64,000 nucleotides of DNA from Pseudomonas baltica. GTDB lineage: Bacteria > Pseudomonadota > Gammaproteobacteria > Pseudomonadales > Pseudomonadaceae. Shown piece by piece: positions 7,423 through 15,302 of this stretch (position 1 is its first letter; every line of letters starts with the position of its first letter). The position numbers and the translations under genes are program-made. The stretch covers positions 5,705,001-5,769,000 of the forward strand of contig NZ_CP134771.1 of the NCBI RefSeq assembly GCF_031880315.1. The letters are read 5' to 3'. Below the pieces are notes generated by a model, which saw nothing but the letters and a program-made list of their open reading frames with translations, made no database searches and was not told where the DNA came from.

Positions 7423-8829
7423 TTAGCCCGGCAGTGCTTCGCGGGCAGTTTCGACCGCAGGCGCGCCGGCAGCCTCGACCGGTGCCTCAGGGTGCAGGCC
7501 AGCGTGTCTGTGATCAGGCACGCTGATGCCTAGATGCTCGCGCAGCGTCACGCCCTGATAATCATCGTCCACCAGGCCGCGCTGCCTCAGCAGGGGTACC
7601 ACCTGCTCGCGAAAGCGCGCCCAGTCCTGCGGGTGATGCACGAACACGTTGAAGCCATCAGCCGCGCCGCTGGCGTGCCAGCGTTCGATCTCGTCGGTGA
7701 TGCTTTCGGGCGTGCCCACCAGCCGCAGCCACGGCGTCTGCAATGAATACAGCACTTGCCGAAGGGTCTGCCCTCGCTGGCGTCCTTGTTCGATCTCGTC
7801 GCGAAATTGAGTGAGTCCCGAAGAGGACGCATCGGCGCCATCGATCACCGGGAAAGGCTCGTCCAGCGGGCAGTGACGAAAATCTCGCCCGTTGAATTGC
7901 CGCGACAGCGCCTCGTGCATTTTCTCCAGGCTAAGGGCCGCAGAGCGCGACGCTTCGATCCTGGCCGCTTCCTCCAAGGTGTCGGCAATGACGACGTTCA
8001 GGGCCGGCATGAACAGAATTTCGTCCACGTTGCGCTGATACTCACGGGCTCGGCGTCGCACATCCGCTGCCAATTCCAGCGATTCGCCTGGGGTTCTGGC
8101 GAAGCTGAACACAACGTCGGCGACCCGCGCGCTCAAGTCCCGGCCCTCCGGTGAAGTACCCGCCTGGACCAGGGGCGGTTGCCCTTGTCGCGAGCGAGCG
8201 ATGTTCAGTGGGCCCTTGACGCTGAAGAATTCGCCTTGGTGATCCAGTGCGTGAAGTTTGTGCTTGTCTAGGAATGCCGGCGCCTGCCGGCTTGTCGCGA
8301 AAGCGCCGCTCTCGTAGGAATTCCACAGGCCGGTGACCACATCGACGGCCTCGGCGGCGCGGCGGTAGCGGGTTTGATAGTCGCCGTGTTCGATGCGGCT
8401 GAAGTTGCTGGCGGTGCCTGCATCCTGGCTGGTGACAATGTTCCAGCCGGCCCGGCCATCGCTGATCAGGTCGAGCGAGGCCAGGCGCCGCGCGGTTTCA
8501 AATGGCTCACCGTAGGTCGTGCTGACCGTCGCGATCAAGCCGATCCGCTGGGTGACGGTCGCCAGTGCAGACAACAGGGTCAGCGGCTCGAAACGGTTCA
8601 AGTGATGGTGTGGATAGGCGCTCGTGATGTATTGGCTATCGACGATGAACAGAAAGTCGAACCTAGCCGCCTCGGCCTCTTTAGCCTGTTGCACATACCA
8701 TTGCAGGTTGACACTGGCGTCCAGTGGCACGGCGTCATCGCGCCATAGTTCACTGGCCGACGAGTCGCCCACGCCAATGAGCACGGCGCCTAACTTCAGG
8801 GTCTTGGTCGTTCGCGGTGTTGTGGTCAT
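7423..8829 (-). CDS. LLM-class flavin-dependent monooxygenase (NtaA/SnaA/DszA subfamily)
   Basis: A 468-residue bacterial-luciferase-like oxygenase. The long form, with N-I-V-T-S near residue 135, D-L-I-S-D-G-R-A-G-W-N and the S-P-E-G-R-D-L-S motif, matches the FMNH2-dependent NtaA/SnaA/DszA branch, whose members attack nitrilotriacetate, dibenzothiophene sulfone, dimethylsulfide or similar xenobiotics using a separate flavin reductase. No reductase or transporter is adjacent, so the substrate is open. The start chosen gives M-T-T-T-P-R before the first conserved strand (L-K-L-G-A-V-L). The open leader to 8958 is not family-like. Convergent with the MvaT-like gene, 7 bases apart. Confidence 0.85.
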   Translation of the reverse strand: MTTTPRTTKTLKLGAVLIGVGDSSASELWRDDAVPLDASVNLQWYVQQAKEAEAARFDFLFIVDSQYITSAYPHHHLNRFEPLTLLSALATVTQRIGLIATVSTTYGEPFETARRLASLDLISDGRAGWNIVTSQDAGTASNFSRIEHGDYQTRYRRAAEAVDVVTGLWNSYESGAFATSRQAPAFLDKHKLHALDHQGEFFSVKGPLNIARSRQGQPPLVQAGTSPEGRDLSARVADVVFSFARTPGESLELAADVRRRAREYQRNVDEILFMPALNVVIADTLEEAARIEASRSAALSLEKMHEALSRQFNGRDFRHCPLDEPFPVIDGADASSSGLTQFRDEIEQGRQRGQTLRQVLYSLQTPWLRLVGTPESITDEIERWHASGAADGFNVFVHHPQDWARFREQVVPLLRQRGLVDDDYQGVTLREHLGISVPDHRHAGLHPEAPVEAAGAPAVETAREALPG

Positions 8830-9179
8830 AACAGTCTCGAGAAAGTGCCAGGTCACACTGGCGCACTGTATGGCGCGACCCGAGGCGGGGACTTTGCGGA
8901 GCATCCAGTGATCTGGCCAGACGACAGGTATATATGAGCAGCATCGGATTATAGGCAAGGTGCTCTACGTGGCGTGCGTATTTAAAGGCATAACATGCTG
9001 CCAAATAGTTCTTTGGCATCGGGGGTGCTGCTGAGCTTCACGGCACGCTGAAATCGTCCGCCATGGGAATGTTCGGCACATCGTTTCATGAAAATTACGA
9101 TAGGAAGCGAAACTCCTTGCGCGCTTTCGCAGTCAACAGAGGCGTCAACTTTGACATCACTGCCGAACGGAGTTAAATC
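8830..9179. other. Intergenic region between divergent genes
   Basis: These 350 bases separate the monooxygenase and the CsbD gene, so they must hold two divergent promoters. The only structure I see is a hairpin at 8999-9018 (TGCCAAA, TAGTTC, TTTGGCA), which could be an operator or a terminator-like stem. A CGGAG ribosome-binding site at about 9168-9172 serves the CsbD gene. Confidence 0.5.
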
Positions 9180-9359
9180 ATGAGCAGCACTTCTGACAAG
9201 ATCAAAGGCGTAGCGAACGAAGCGATTGGCAACGTCAAGCAAAGTGTAGGCAAGGCCACCGGTAACACCGAACTTGAAGTCAAAGGCACTATTCAGGAGA
9301 AGAAGGGTGAAGCTCAGCAGGCCATTGGCAAGGTCAAAGACGCAGTGAAAAAACACTGA
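9180..9359 (+). CDS. CsbD family small stress protein
   Basis: A 59-residue hydrophilic helical protein: M-S-S-T-S-D-K-I-K-G-V-A-N-E-A-I-G-N-V-K at the N-terminus, then two degenerate copies of the K-G-x-A-x-x-x-x-G-x-x-K motif that defines CsbD (compare about residues 9-20 and 43-53). CsbD proteins are abundant general-stress proteins of unknown molecular function, often under RpoS, AlgU or sigma-B-type control. The start is supported by CGGAG upstream. A terminator-like hairpin follows 11 bases after the stop, so this is a monocistronic unit. Confidence 0.9.
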   Translation: MSSTSDKIKGVANEAIGNVKQSVGKATGNTELEVKGTIQEKKGEAQQAIGKVKDAVKKH

Positions 9360-9370
9360 CGGATAGTTTG

Positions 9371-9395
9371 GCCCGGGCAACCGAGATGCCCGGGC
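9371..9395 (+). terminator. Hairpin after the CsbD gene
   Basis: GCCCGGGCA and TGCCCGGGC are perfect nine-base arms around a seven-base loop. It sits between the CsbD gene and the convergent small gene at 9402, so it may stop transcription from either side, although the U-tract is poor. Confidence 0.65.
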
Positions 9396-9401
9396 ATCGC
9401 C

Positions 9402-9728
9402 TTAATGCGGGTTGCGTGCTGCTTTTAGAAGATCATTCAGTTTTTGGTGTTCCCATGTCGACAGGAGCGCCACCGGGTCAGTCCCATATCGATCCCCAGA
9501 GTCGAACGTCCAGTGCCGACCGTCCGGGCAAACGCATCCCTCGCAGTAATCAAGCTCACCGCCATCGTTGTGTAACGTGACGAGCCATCCATCGATTTCC
9601 ACGACAGTGCGCCACGCCTGAGGCTGATCTCCCGCCGGGCTACGTGCAACGAGCATTATCCGACGCTCGAAGACCACTTCGCGCAGCAGCTGGCCTACCT
9701 CTCTAGCGGTCAGTGCAAACATCAGCAT
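9402..9728 (-). CDS. Small conserved Pseudomonas protein (DUF7693-like)
   Basis: A 108-residue soluble protein. The pattern T-A-R-E-V-x-Q-L-L-R-E-V at the start, then V-E-I-D-G-W-L-V-T-L-H-N-D, L-D-Y-C-E-G-C-V-x-P-D-G-R and T-D-P-V-A-L-L at the end, recalls a small family widespread in Pseudomonas that I believe is now called DUF7693, though I am unsure of the number. The paired cysteines in Y-C-E-G-C could bind metal. No function is known. Its start overlaps the end of the upstream nucleotidyltransferase gene by 26 bases, suggesting co-translation. Met3 is an alternative start. Confidence 0.65.
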   Translation of the reverse strand: MLMFALTAREVGQLLREVVFERRIMLVARSPAGDQPQAWRTVVEIDGWLVTLHNDGGELDYCEGCVCPDGRHWTFDSGDRYGTDPVALLSTWEHQKLNDLLKAARNPH

Positions 9729-10287
9729 GACTCTCGTAATCTAGAATCGTCAGCCAAGGCCAGCGCGCCTGATAACTCCTGGCCTTTTGAATGAACAGGT
9801 CCGGTTCCGGATTTGCCGGGTTGATACGCAACAAGCCCTGCTGCAGATCGTCGAGGCCGTAGGGGGCATAGACTTCGCGAGTGCAAACATCCAGCCCGAT
9901 ACAGGTCCCGGCCACGAGGTAACGGTCGATGCCGTCTTTCGCCGACTGCAACGGCGGGTAAGGGCGACCGAAGCGCTGGCCGTACCAGAGATGGACGCGG
10001 GCCTGGTTCTTGAATTCGATATCGACACCCAAGTCTTGAAACACCGACCGGGCTCGATTGATCACTTCGTTCTCGGCCTCCCAGGACACATCCTCGTCGA
10101 AATAGAAAACGTCATAATCTTTCACGCCCCACTCGGGAGGCAGGTTGGACTGATGATTCCACACCGCCTGGAACAGACAGCCTGCGGTGAGCATGCACTG
10201 ATCGAGGCCCAGAGAGGGCAGGCGGGCGGTGATTTCGGCGTTGAGGGGATTGGTCATGGCGATACTGAGCAATTGTTCGACGGGCAT
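9703..10287 (-). CDS. Nucleotidyltransferase family protein (NTP_transf_6 type)
   Basis: A 194-residue protein resembling the DUF925/NTP_transf_6 family: K-D-Y-D-V-F-Y-F-D near the middle supplies the D-x-D-type metal site, and R-V-H-L-W-Y-G-Q-R-F-G and S-A-K-D-G-I-D are also family-like. The activity of such proteins is inferred from the pol-beta-like fold, and no substrate is established. ATG 10287 is chosen because AAGGAG lies nine bases upstream. Longer in-frame starts to 10425 would run into the divergent small gene at 10419. Probably co-transcribed with the overlapping downstream gene. Confidence 0.75.
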   Translation of the reverse strand: MPVEQLLSIAMTNPLNAEITARLPSLGLDQCMLTAGCLFQAVWNHQSNLPPEWGVKDYDVFYFDEDVSWEAENEVINRARSVFQDLGVDIEFKNQARVHLWYGQRFGRPYPPLQSAKDGIDRYLVAGTCIGLDVCTREVYAPYGLDDLQQGLLRINPANPEPDLFIQKARSYQARWPWLTILDYESHADVCTDR

Positions 10288-10418
10288 GCGGATGGGCTCC
10301 TTGCCGAGCGTTTTTTCGAGCCCCCATCTATCGTGCGCCATGGTTCGGGAGGTCACGACCTGGCTGCGATCGCGTATGATTGCGCTCAATTTATGACGTG
10401 CAGATGCCGGGAGGCGTT

Positions 10419-10565
10419 GTGACAACTTTGGCTGAGTGGTTCCCCTTTATAGATCAGATGTCCCCCAGCATGAAAGGGTTTTGCAGTATTGCCTTCGCGA
10501 CCATCGTGGCGTTGACCGTGGTTGTGTTTGTAGTGTTTCGGGGCAGGAAGGGGGTTGATAGCTGA
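10419..10565 (+). CDS. Small single-pass membrane protein, hypothetical
   Basis: A predicted 48-residue peptide starting at GTG 10419, four bases after a perfect GGAGG. A polar N-terminus (T-L-A-E-W-F-P-F-I-D) precedes one strong transmembrane helix (about residues 21-40, F-A-T-I-V-A-L-T-V-V-V-F) and a basic tail R-G-R-K, consistent with an N-out/C-in or tail-anchored inner-membrane peptide. I do not recognise a family. An in-frame ATG at 10404 lacks a good ribosome-binding site. Divergent from the nucleotidyltransferase gene. Confidence 0.5.
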   Translation: MTTLAEWFPFIDQMSPSMKGFCSIAFATIVALTVVVFVVFRGRKGVDS

Positions 10566-10684
10566 CGGGTCCCAACAGGGCTAGCCACGTCGTGTGCGGC
10601 CTACGCGACTGTCGACATCACAATAGTGCCGTGATGTCGCCTTGTAGCAGGAATGTATGAGTTCGACAGCCTCGCAAGAAGCGT

Positions 10685-11283
10685 TCAAGCTTGAATCGGC
10701 CGGCCAATGCATCTCTCGAAAACGTCCTCCATGGGGCCGAGATCATAGTTGAAAGCAGCGATGTTCGCGTGGCTCCATTGATCAGGGTCAACTCCCCACC
10801 AGCTGATTTCAAATCCGGCGTTCATGATCAGATGTTCAAACAGGACACGCTGCGTCCGGCCATTACCCTCCCGAAAGGGGTGGACGACATTAAGATCGGA
10901 GTATGTTTCGGCGAGTGCAACAATTAGCCATCGGCGATCCATTCCCTCGAACCAATTGGCTGTTGCCATAATCTGAAAAATCTTGGCCGACTCTTTTGCC
11001 ATGTACTGCGGTTGGCAAAAGCGTGTCGTTTGCTTGGATATGCCCACCGTTCTCAAAGATCCAGCCCAGTCGTACAGATCCGAAAACAGGGCACGATGAA
11101 TATTTTGGAGATAGGTCAAATCATAAGGCGGAGGCTGAAATCCAGATGTTCGGCTGCAACGGCAGAGAGCTGATATTCAGCCTCGCTAAGGGTCGGATCA
11201 TCACGTATATCGAGCTTGTTACGCAGGACATCTGAGCCAGGATAACAGTAGGGGTCTTGGCCGACCCCGTACTTATCAGACAT
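10685..11283 (-). pseudogene. fic: fic, Fic-domain AMP-transferase toxin, disrupted by one frameshift
   Basis: The gene begins at ATG 11283 with M-S-D-K-Y-G-V-G-Q-D-P-Y-C-Y-P-G, the standard start of class I Fic toxins, and runs about 48 codons to H-L-D-F. There a single base is missing in the run 11138-11140 (reads GATTTCAG where GATTTTCAG would keep the frame), so that frame stops at 11116-11118. The other frame resumes at F-Q-P-P-P-Y-D and continues to 10685 with the intact catalytic motif H-P-F-R-E-G-N-G-R. Fic enzymes AMPylate target proteins; here the product would be truncated unless the C-terminal 144 residues are translated separately from TTG 11119. Upstream antitoxin overlap is intact. 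Confidence 0.82.
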
Positions 11284-11449
11284 TACGCTCGATCTTGGTG
11301 AAAGCTTTCAGAATTTCTTCATGGGTAGGAAGGTCGCGATCACCGTCTGCCGGGTTCATCTTGTAGCCTTCAAGGCGCAGGCTCGCCGCATAGTTGGATT
11401 TGCGGGTCTTGGCCGCATAGGCTTTCTTGGTTTCAAGTGTGATGGACAT
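11276..11449 (-). CDS. YhfG/FicA-type antitoxin of the Fic system
   Basis: A 57-residue protein starting at ATG 11449 (M-S-I-T-L-E-T-K-K-A-Y), with the central S-N-Y-A-A-S-L-R-L-E-G-Y motif shared with YhfG, the small inhibitor whose helix occupies the Fic ATP site. The stop overlaps the fic start by eight bases, the usual antitoxin-first, translationally coupled order. The frame remains open to 11560, but homologues start here. It appears intact although its toxin partner is frameshifted. Confidence 0.8.
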   Translation of the reverse strand: MSITLETKKAYAAKTRKSNYAASLRLEGYKMNPADGDRDLPTHEEILKAFTKIERNV

Positions 11450-11611
11450 TAGCAGGACCTCGCTGGCGTTCAGTGCGTGATTATAGCTGAACCGCTGGAT
11501 CAGCCCAGCTCGCCCAACTGCGTAAAGGCCTGCGAACGCTAGCCCCATCCCGCACACCATTCGTCCATCTCCCGTTTGACAAATCCGCTAATCCTGCTCA
11601 TATTTCCCTCA

Positions 11612-11625
11612 CGCAAACGTTTGCG
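11612..11625. promoter_or_regulatory. RbsR-type LacI operator before the ribose operon
   Basis: CGCAAACGTTTGCG is a perfect 14-base palindrome with the central CG and AAACG/CGTTT half-sites typical of LacI-family repressors such as RbsR and PurR. It lies 59 bases upstream of rbsB, a suitable place for promoter occlusion. The obvious ligand-responsive partner is the LacI-family gene inside the same operon (15303-16322). Confidence 0.8.
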
Positions 11626-11683
11626 CCTTCCCCCAGGCGCTGACTTTGCCTAATAAAAATAATCATATCGCCGGAGTCACCCC

Positions 11684-12640
11684 ATGAAGCTGCCCTTTGC
11701 TGCACGCCTGCTCGCCGTCGCCATGCTCACCGCCACGGCTTTCGTATTACCCCTCTCATCCGCCCAAGCCGCCGACGCCCACAAGCCCACCGTGGCGCTG
11801 GTGATGAAGTCCTTGGCCAACGAGTTCTTCCTGACCATGGAAGACGGCGCCAAGGTCTATCAGAAAGAACATTCCGCTGACTTCGACCTGATCTCCAACG
11901 GCATCAAGAACGAATCCGACACCGCCGCGCAGATCGATATCGTCAACCAGATGATCGTCAAGAAGGTCGACGCGCTGGTGATCGCGCCGGCCGATTCCAA
12001 GGCCTTGGCCGCCGTGCTGAAGAAGGCCATGGATGCCGGCATCAAGGTGGTCAATATCGACAACCAGCTCGATGTCGATGTGCTCAAGAGCAAGGGCATG
12101 GAGGTGCCGTTCGTAGGCCCCAATAACCGCAAGGGCGCCAAGCTGGTGGGCGATTACCTGGCCAAGCAGCTGAGCGCGGGCGATCAAGTAGGGATCATCG
12201 AAGGGGTACCGACCACCACCAACGCGCAGCAGCGCACCGCGGGTTTCAAGGACGCGATGGATGGCGCGCAGATGAAGATCGTCTCGACGCAATCGGGTAA
12301 CTGGGAAATCGACAAGGGCAACGCGGAGGCCGCGGCCATGCTCAACGAATACCCGAACCTCAAAGCGCTGCTGGCCGGTAACGACAGCATGGCGCTGGGC
12401 GCGGTATCGGCAGTGCGGGCGGCGGGCAAGGTCGGGAAAGTACAGGTGGTGGGCTATGACAACATCAATGCCATCAAACCGATGCTCAAGGACGGTCGCG
12501 TGCTGGCGACGGCGGACCAGTTTGCGGCCAAGCAGGCGGTGTTCGGGATTGATACGGCGCTGAAGATGGTCAAGGGCGAGAAGCTGGATATCAAGGACGG
12601 GGTGATCGAGACGCCAGTCGAGTTGGTGACCAAGCCGTAA
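11684..12640 (+). CDS. rbsB: RbsB, periplasmic D-ribose-binding protein
   Basis: A 318-residue type-I periplasmic binding protein. A Sec signal peptide ends near residue 29 (L-S-S-A-Q-A-A-D). The mature fold starts with P-T-V-A-L-V-M-K-S-L-A-N-E-F-F, and ligand-loop motifs N-G-I-K-N-E-S-D and A-P-A-D-S-K-A-L follow. It delivers ribose (or a close pentose) to RbsAC. GGAG eight bases upstream fixes ATG 11684. First gene of the rbsBACRKD unit, behind the palindromic operator. The 100-base gap to rbsA holds stem-loops that could make rbsB the most abundant product. Confidence 0.93.
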   Translation: MKLPFAARLLAVAMLTATAFVLPLSSAQAADAHKPTVALVMKSLANEFFLTMEDGAKVYQKEHSADFDLISNGIKNESDTAAQIDIVNQMIVKKVDALVIAPADSKALAAVLKKAMDAGIKVVNIDNQLDVDVLKSKGMEVPFVGPNNRKGAKLVGDYLAKQLSAGDQVGIIEGVPTTTNAQQRTAGFKDAMDGAQMKIVSTQSGNWEIDKGNAEAAAMLNEYPNLKALLAGNDSMALGAVSAVRAAGKVGKVQVVGYDNINAIKPMLKDGRVLATADQFAAKQAVFGIDTALKMVKGEKLDIKDGVIETPVELVTKP

Positions 12641-12655
12641 GCCTGTCGGGTTTAG

Positions 12656-12728
12656 AGGCCGGCCCAGCCAACACAAACCCCTGAACCTCAAACACCAACT
12701 GCGCCGGCCTTGCCATTCAAGCCGGCGC
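12656..12728 (+). promoter_or_regulatory. Overlapping stem-loops in the rbsB-rbsA gap
   Basis: Two mutually exclusive GC-rich stems are visible: AGGCCGGC (12656-12663) with GCCGGCCT (12703-12710), and GCGCCGGC (12701-12708) with GCCGGCGC (12721-12728). They share the middle arm, so only one can form at a time. The second ends just before the rbsA ribosome-binding site. They could attenuate or process the transcript to favour the binding protein. Confidence 0.5.
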
Positions 12729-12740
12729 GTGGGGAGCCTC

Positions 12741-14294
12741 ATGTCTGTATCCGCTCAAGCCGCCGTGCTGTCCGTGCGCGGCATCGGCAAGACCTATGCC
12801 CAACCGGTGCTCGGTGACATCGACCTGACGCTCATGCGCGGCGAAGTCCTGGCCCTGACCGGCGAAAACGGCGCGGGCAAAAGCACCTTGTCGAAGATCA
12901 TCGGCGGCCTGGTCACGGCCACCACCGGCGCCATGGAATTCCAGGGGCAACCCTACCAACCCGCCAGCCGCGCGCAGGCCGAAAAGCTCGGCGTGCGCAT
13001 GGTCATGCAAGAACTCAACTTGCTGCCGACCTTGTCGGTGGCCGAGAACCTGTTCCTCGACAACCTGCCCAGCCGTGCTGGCTGGATCGATCGCAAGCGC
13101 CTGCGCAGCGAGGCGATCAAGGCCATGGCCCAGGTCGGCCTGGAAGCCATCGACCCCGACACGCTGATCAGCGAGCTGGGTATCGGCCATCAGCAGATGG
13201 TCGAGATCGCCCGCAACCTGATCGGCGACTGCCACGTGTTGATCCTCGACGAGCCTACCGCCATGTTGACCGCCCGCGAAGTGGAGATGCTCTTCGAGCA
13301 GATCACCCGCCTGCAGGCGCGCGGCGTGTCGATCGTGTACATCTCCCATCGCCTCGAGGAACTGGCCCGGGTCGCGCAGCGCATCGCCGTGCTGCGCGAC
13401 GGCAAGCTGGTGTGCGTCGATGCCATGGCCCACTACAACAGCGAGCAACTGGTGACCCTGATGGTCGGTCGCGAGCTGGGCGAACAGATCGACCTGGGCC
13501 CGCGGCAGATCGGCGACGTGGCGCTGGCGGTGAAGGGGCTGAGCCGCGCGGACAAGGTTCGCGATGTGTCCTTCGAGGTGCGCGCCGGCGAGATTTTCGG
13601 CATCAGCGGCCTGATCGGGGCCGGGCGTACCGAGTTGCTGCGGCTTATCTACGGCGCCGACATCGCCGACAGCGGCAGCATCGCCGTCGGCAGCCCGTTG
13701 CACGTCGTCAGCGTGCGCTCGCCGGTCGACGCCGTCGGCCATGGCATCGCCCTGATCACCGAGGATCGCAAGGGTGAGGGCTTGCTGTTGTCGCAATCCA
13801 TCAGCGCCAATATCGCCTTGGGCAACATGGCGGCGATCTCCCGCAGCGGCGTGGTCGATGGCCGCGCCGAGATGAGCCTGGCCCAGCGTCAGGTGGACGC
13901 CATGCGCATCCGCAGTTCGAGCCCCACGCAGCTGGTCTCGGAGCTGTCCGGTGGCAACCAGCAGAAAGTGGTGATCGGCCGTTGGTTGGAGCGCGATTGC
14001 CCGGTGATGCTGTTCGACGAGCCGACCCGTGGCATCGACGTGGGCGCCAAGTTCGACATCTACACCTTGCTGGGCGAGCTGACGCGCCAGGGCCGCGCGC
14101 TGGTGGTGGTGTCCAGCGACCTGCGCGAGCTGATGCTGATCTGTGACCGCATCGGCGTGCTCTCGGCCGGGCGCCTGATCGACACCTTCGAGCGTGACAG
14201 CTGGACCCAGGATCAATTGCTCGCCGCCGCGTTTGCCGGCTACCAGAAACGTGATGCGCTGCTGTCCGACGCGGCGCCCAGGATCGACGCATGA
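12741..14294 (+). CDS. rbsA: RbsA, sugar ABC transporter ATPase (two ABC domains)
   Basis: A 517-residue tandem ATPase of the carbohydrate-uptake type 2 family. The N-terminal half has Walker A G-E-N-G-A-G-K-S-T (residues 41-49) and Walker B with L-I-L-D-E-P-T-A. The C-terminal half has a degenerate Walker A (G-L-I-G-A-G-R-T-E), the signature L-S-G-G-N-Q-Q-K and L-F-D-E-P-T-R-G-I-D, as in E. coli RbsA. ATG 12741 has GGGGAG four bases upstream; an in-frame GTG at 12729 is less likely. It powers RbsBC-mediated ribose import and overlaps rbsC by four bases. Confidence 0.95.
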   Translation: MSVSAQAAVLSVRGIGKTYAQPVLGDIDLTLMRGEVLALTGENGAGKSTLSKIIGGLVTATTGAMEFQGQPYQPASRAQAEKLGVRMVMQELNLLPTLSVAENLFLDNLPSRAGWIDRKRLRSEAIKAMAQVGLEAIDPDTLISELGIGHQQMVEIARNLIGDCHVLILDEPTAMLTAREVEMLFEQITRLQARGVSIVYISHRLEELARVAQRIAVLRDGKLVCVDAMAHYNSEQLVTLMVGRELGEQIDLGPRQIGDVALAVKGLSRADKVRDVSFEVRAGEIFGISGLIGAGRTELLRLIYGADIADSGSIAVGSPLHVVSVRSPVDAVGHGIALITEDRKGEGLLLSQSISANIALGNMAAISRSGVVDGRAEMSLAQRQVDAMRIRSSSPTQLVSELSGGNQQKVVIGRWLERDCPVMLFDEPTRGIDVGAKFDIYTLLGELTRQGRALVVVSSDLRELMLICDRIGVLSAGRLIDTFERDSWTQDQLLAAAFAGYQKRDALLSDAAPRIDA

Positions 14295-15301
14295 AAACCT
14301 CTCTCTCCAAAGGCGTAGCAACCCCTGCCACGCTGCCATCCCCCGGCAAGCGCAGCGGCAATTATTTCGGCCTCGGCACCTACCTCGGGCTGGCCGGTGC
14401 CTTGCTGGCGATGATCGTGCTGTTCTCGCTGCTCAGCGATCATTTTCTCTCGTACGAGACCTTCAGCACCCTGGCCAACCAGATCCCCGACTTGATGGTG
14501 CTGGCAGTGGGCATGACGTTCATCTTGATCATCGGCGGCATCGATCTGTCGGTGGGCTCGGTGCTGGCGCTGGCGGCGTCGGCGGTCAGCGTGGCGATGC
14601 TCGGGTGGGGCTGGGGCGTGCTGCCGGCGGCACTGCTGGGCATCGCTTGCGCGACAGTAGCCGGGACCATCACCGGGTCGATCACCGTGGCCTGGCGCAT
14701 ACCGTCGTTCATCGTCTCCCTGGGTGTGCTGGAAATGGCCCGTGGCGTGGCCTATCAATTGACCGACTCGCGCACTGCCTACATCGGTGACTCATACGCC
14801 TGGCTATCCAACCCGTTTGCCTTCGGCATCTCGCCGTCGTTCGTGATCGCACTGGTGGTGATCTTCGTCGCTCAGGCTGTGCTCACGCGCACCGTGTTCG
14901 GCCGCTACCTGATCGGCATCGGCACCAACGAAGAGGCCGTGCGCCTGGCCGGCATCAACCCCAAGCCCTACAAGATCCTGGTGTTCTCGCTGATGGGCCT
15001 GCTGGCGGGCGTAGCGGCGTTGTTCCAGATCTCGCGGCTGGAAGCGGCCGATCCGAATGCCGGTTCGGGTCTGGAGTTGCAGGTCATCGCCGCGGTGGTG
15101 ATCGGCGGCACCAGCTTGATGGGCGGCCGTGGCTCGGTAATCAGCACCTTCTTCGGCGTGCTGATCATCTCGGTGCTGGCGGCGGGGCTGGCGCAGATCG
15201 GCGCCACCGAGCCGACCAAACGCATCATCACTGGCCTGGTGATCGTGGTGGCGGTGGTACTCGATACCTATCGCAGCAACCGCGCCAAGCGGCGCGGCTG
15301 A
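14291..15301 (+). CDS. rbsC: RbsC, ribose ABC transporter permease
   Basis: A 336-residue permease of the BPD_transp_2 type with about eight to ten hydrophobic helices. F-I-L-I-I-G-G-I-D-L-S-V-G-S near residue 80 and the coupling loop N-E-E-A-V-R-L-A-G-I-N near residue 215 are diagnostic of ribose/xylose-family permeases. The ATGA overlap with rbsA implies coupled translation. The hydrophilic N-terminus (about 30 residues) is typical of pseudomonad RbsC. Confidence 0.94.
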   Translation: MKTSLSKGVATPATLPSPGKRSGNYFGLGTYLGLAGALLAMIVLFSLLSDHFLSYETFSTLANQIPDLMVLAVGMTFILIIGGIDLSVGSVLALAASAVSVAMLGWGWGVLPAALLGIACATVAGTITGSITVAWRIPSFIVSLGVLEMARGVAYQLTDSRTAYIGDSYAWLSNPFAFGISPSFVIALVVIFVAQAVLTRTVFGRYLIGIGTNEEAVRLAGINPKPYKILVFSLMGLLAGVAALFQISRLEAADPNAGSGLELQVIAAVVIGGTSLMGGRGSVISTFFGVLIISVLAAGLAQIGATEPTKRIITGLVIVVAVVLDTYRSNRAKRRG

Positions 15302-15302
15302 T

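Noticed and set aside
8830..8958. 43-codon N-terminal extension of the flavin monooxygenase
   Set aside because: Not family-like, and it extends into the promoter region. The internal Met directly precedes the first conserved strand.
11160..11283. A second frameshift in the fic gene near 11190
   Set aside because: On re-reading, the sequence has three Cs there (CCGACCCTTAGC), so the frame is continuous through T-L-S-E-A-E; only one frameshift remains.
12717..14339. 540-codon minus-strand frame opposite rbsA
   Set aside because: Composition (Arg/His/Gln-rich, no domain) is that of a high-GC antisense frame, while rbsA has every ABC motif.
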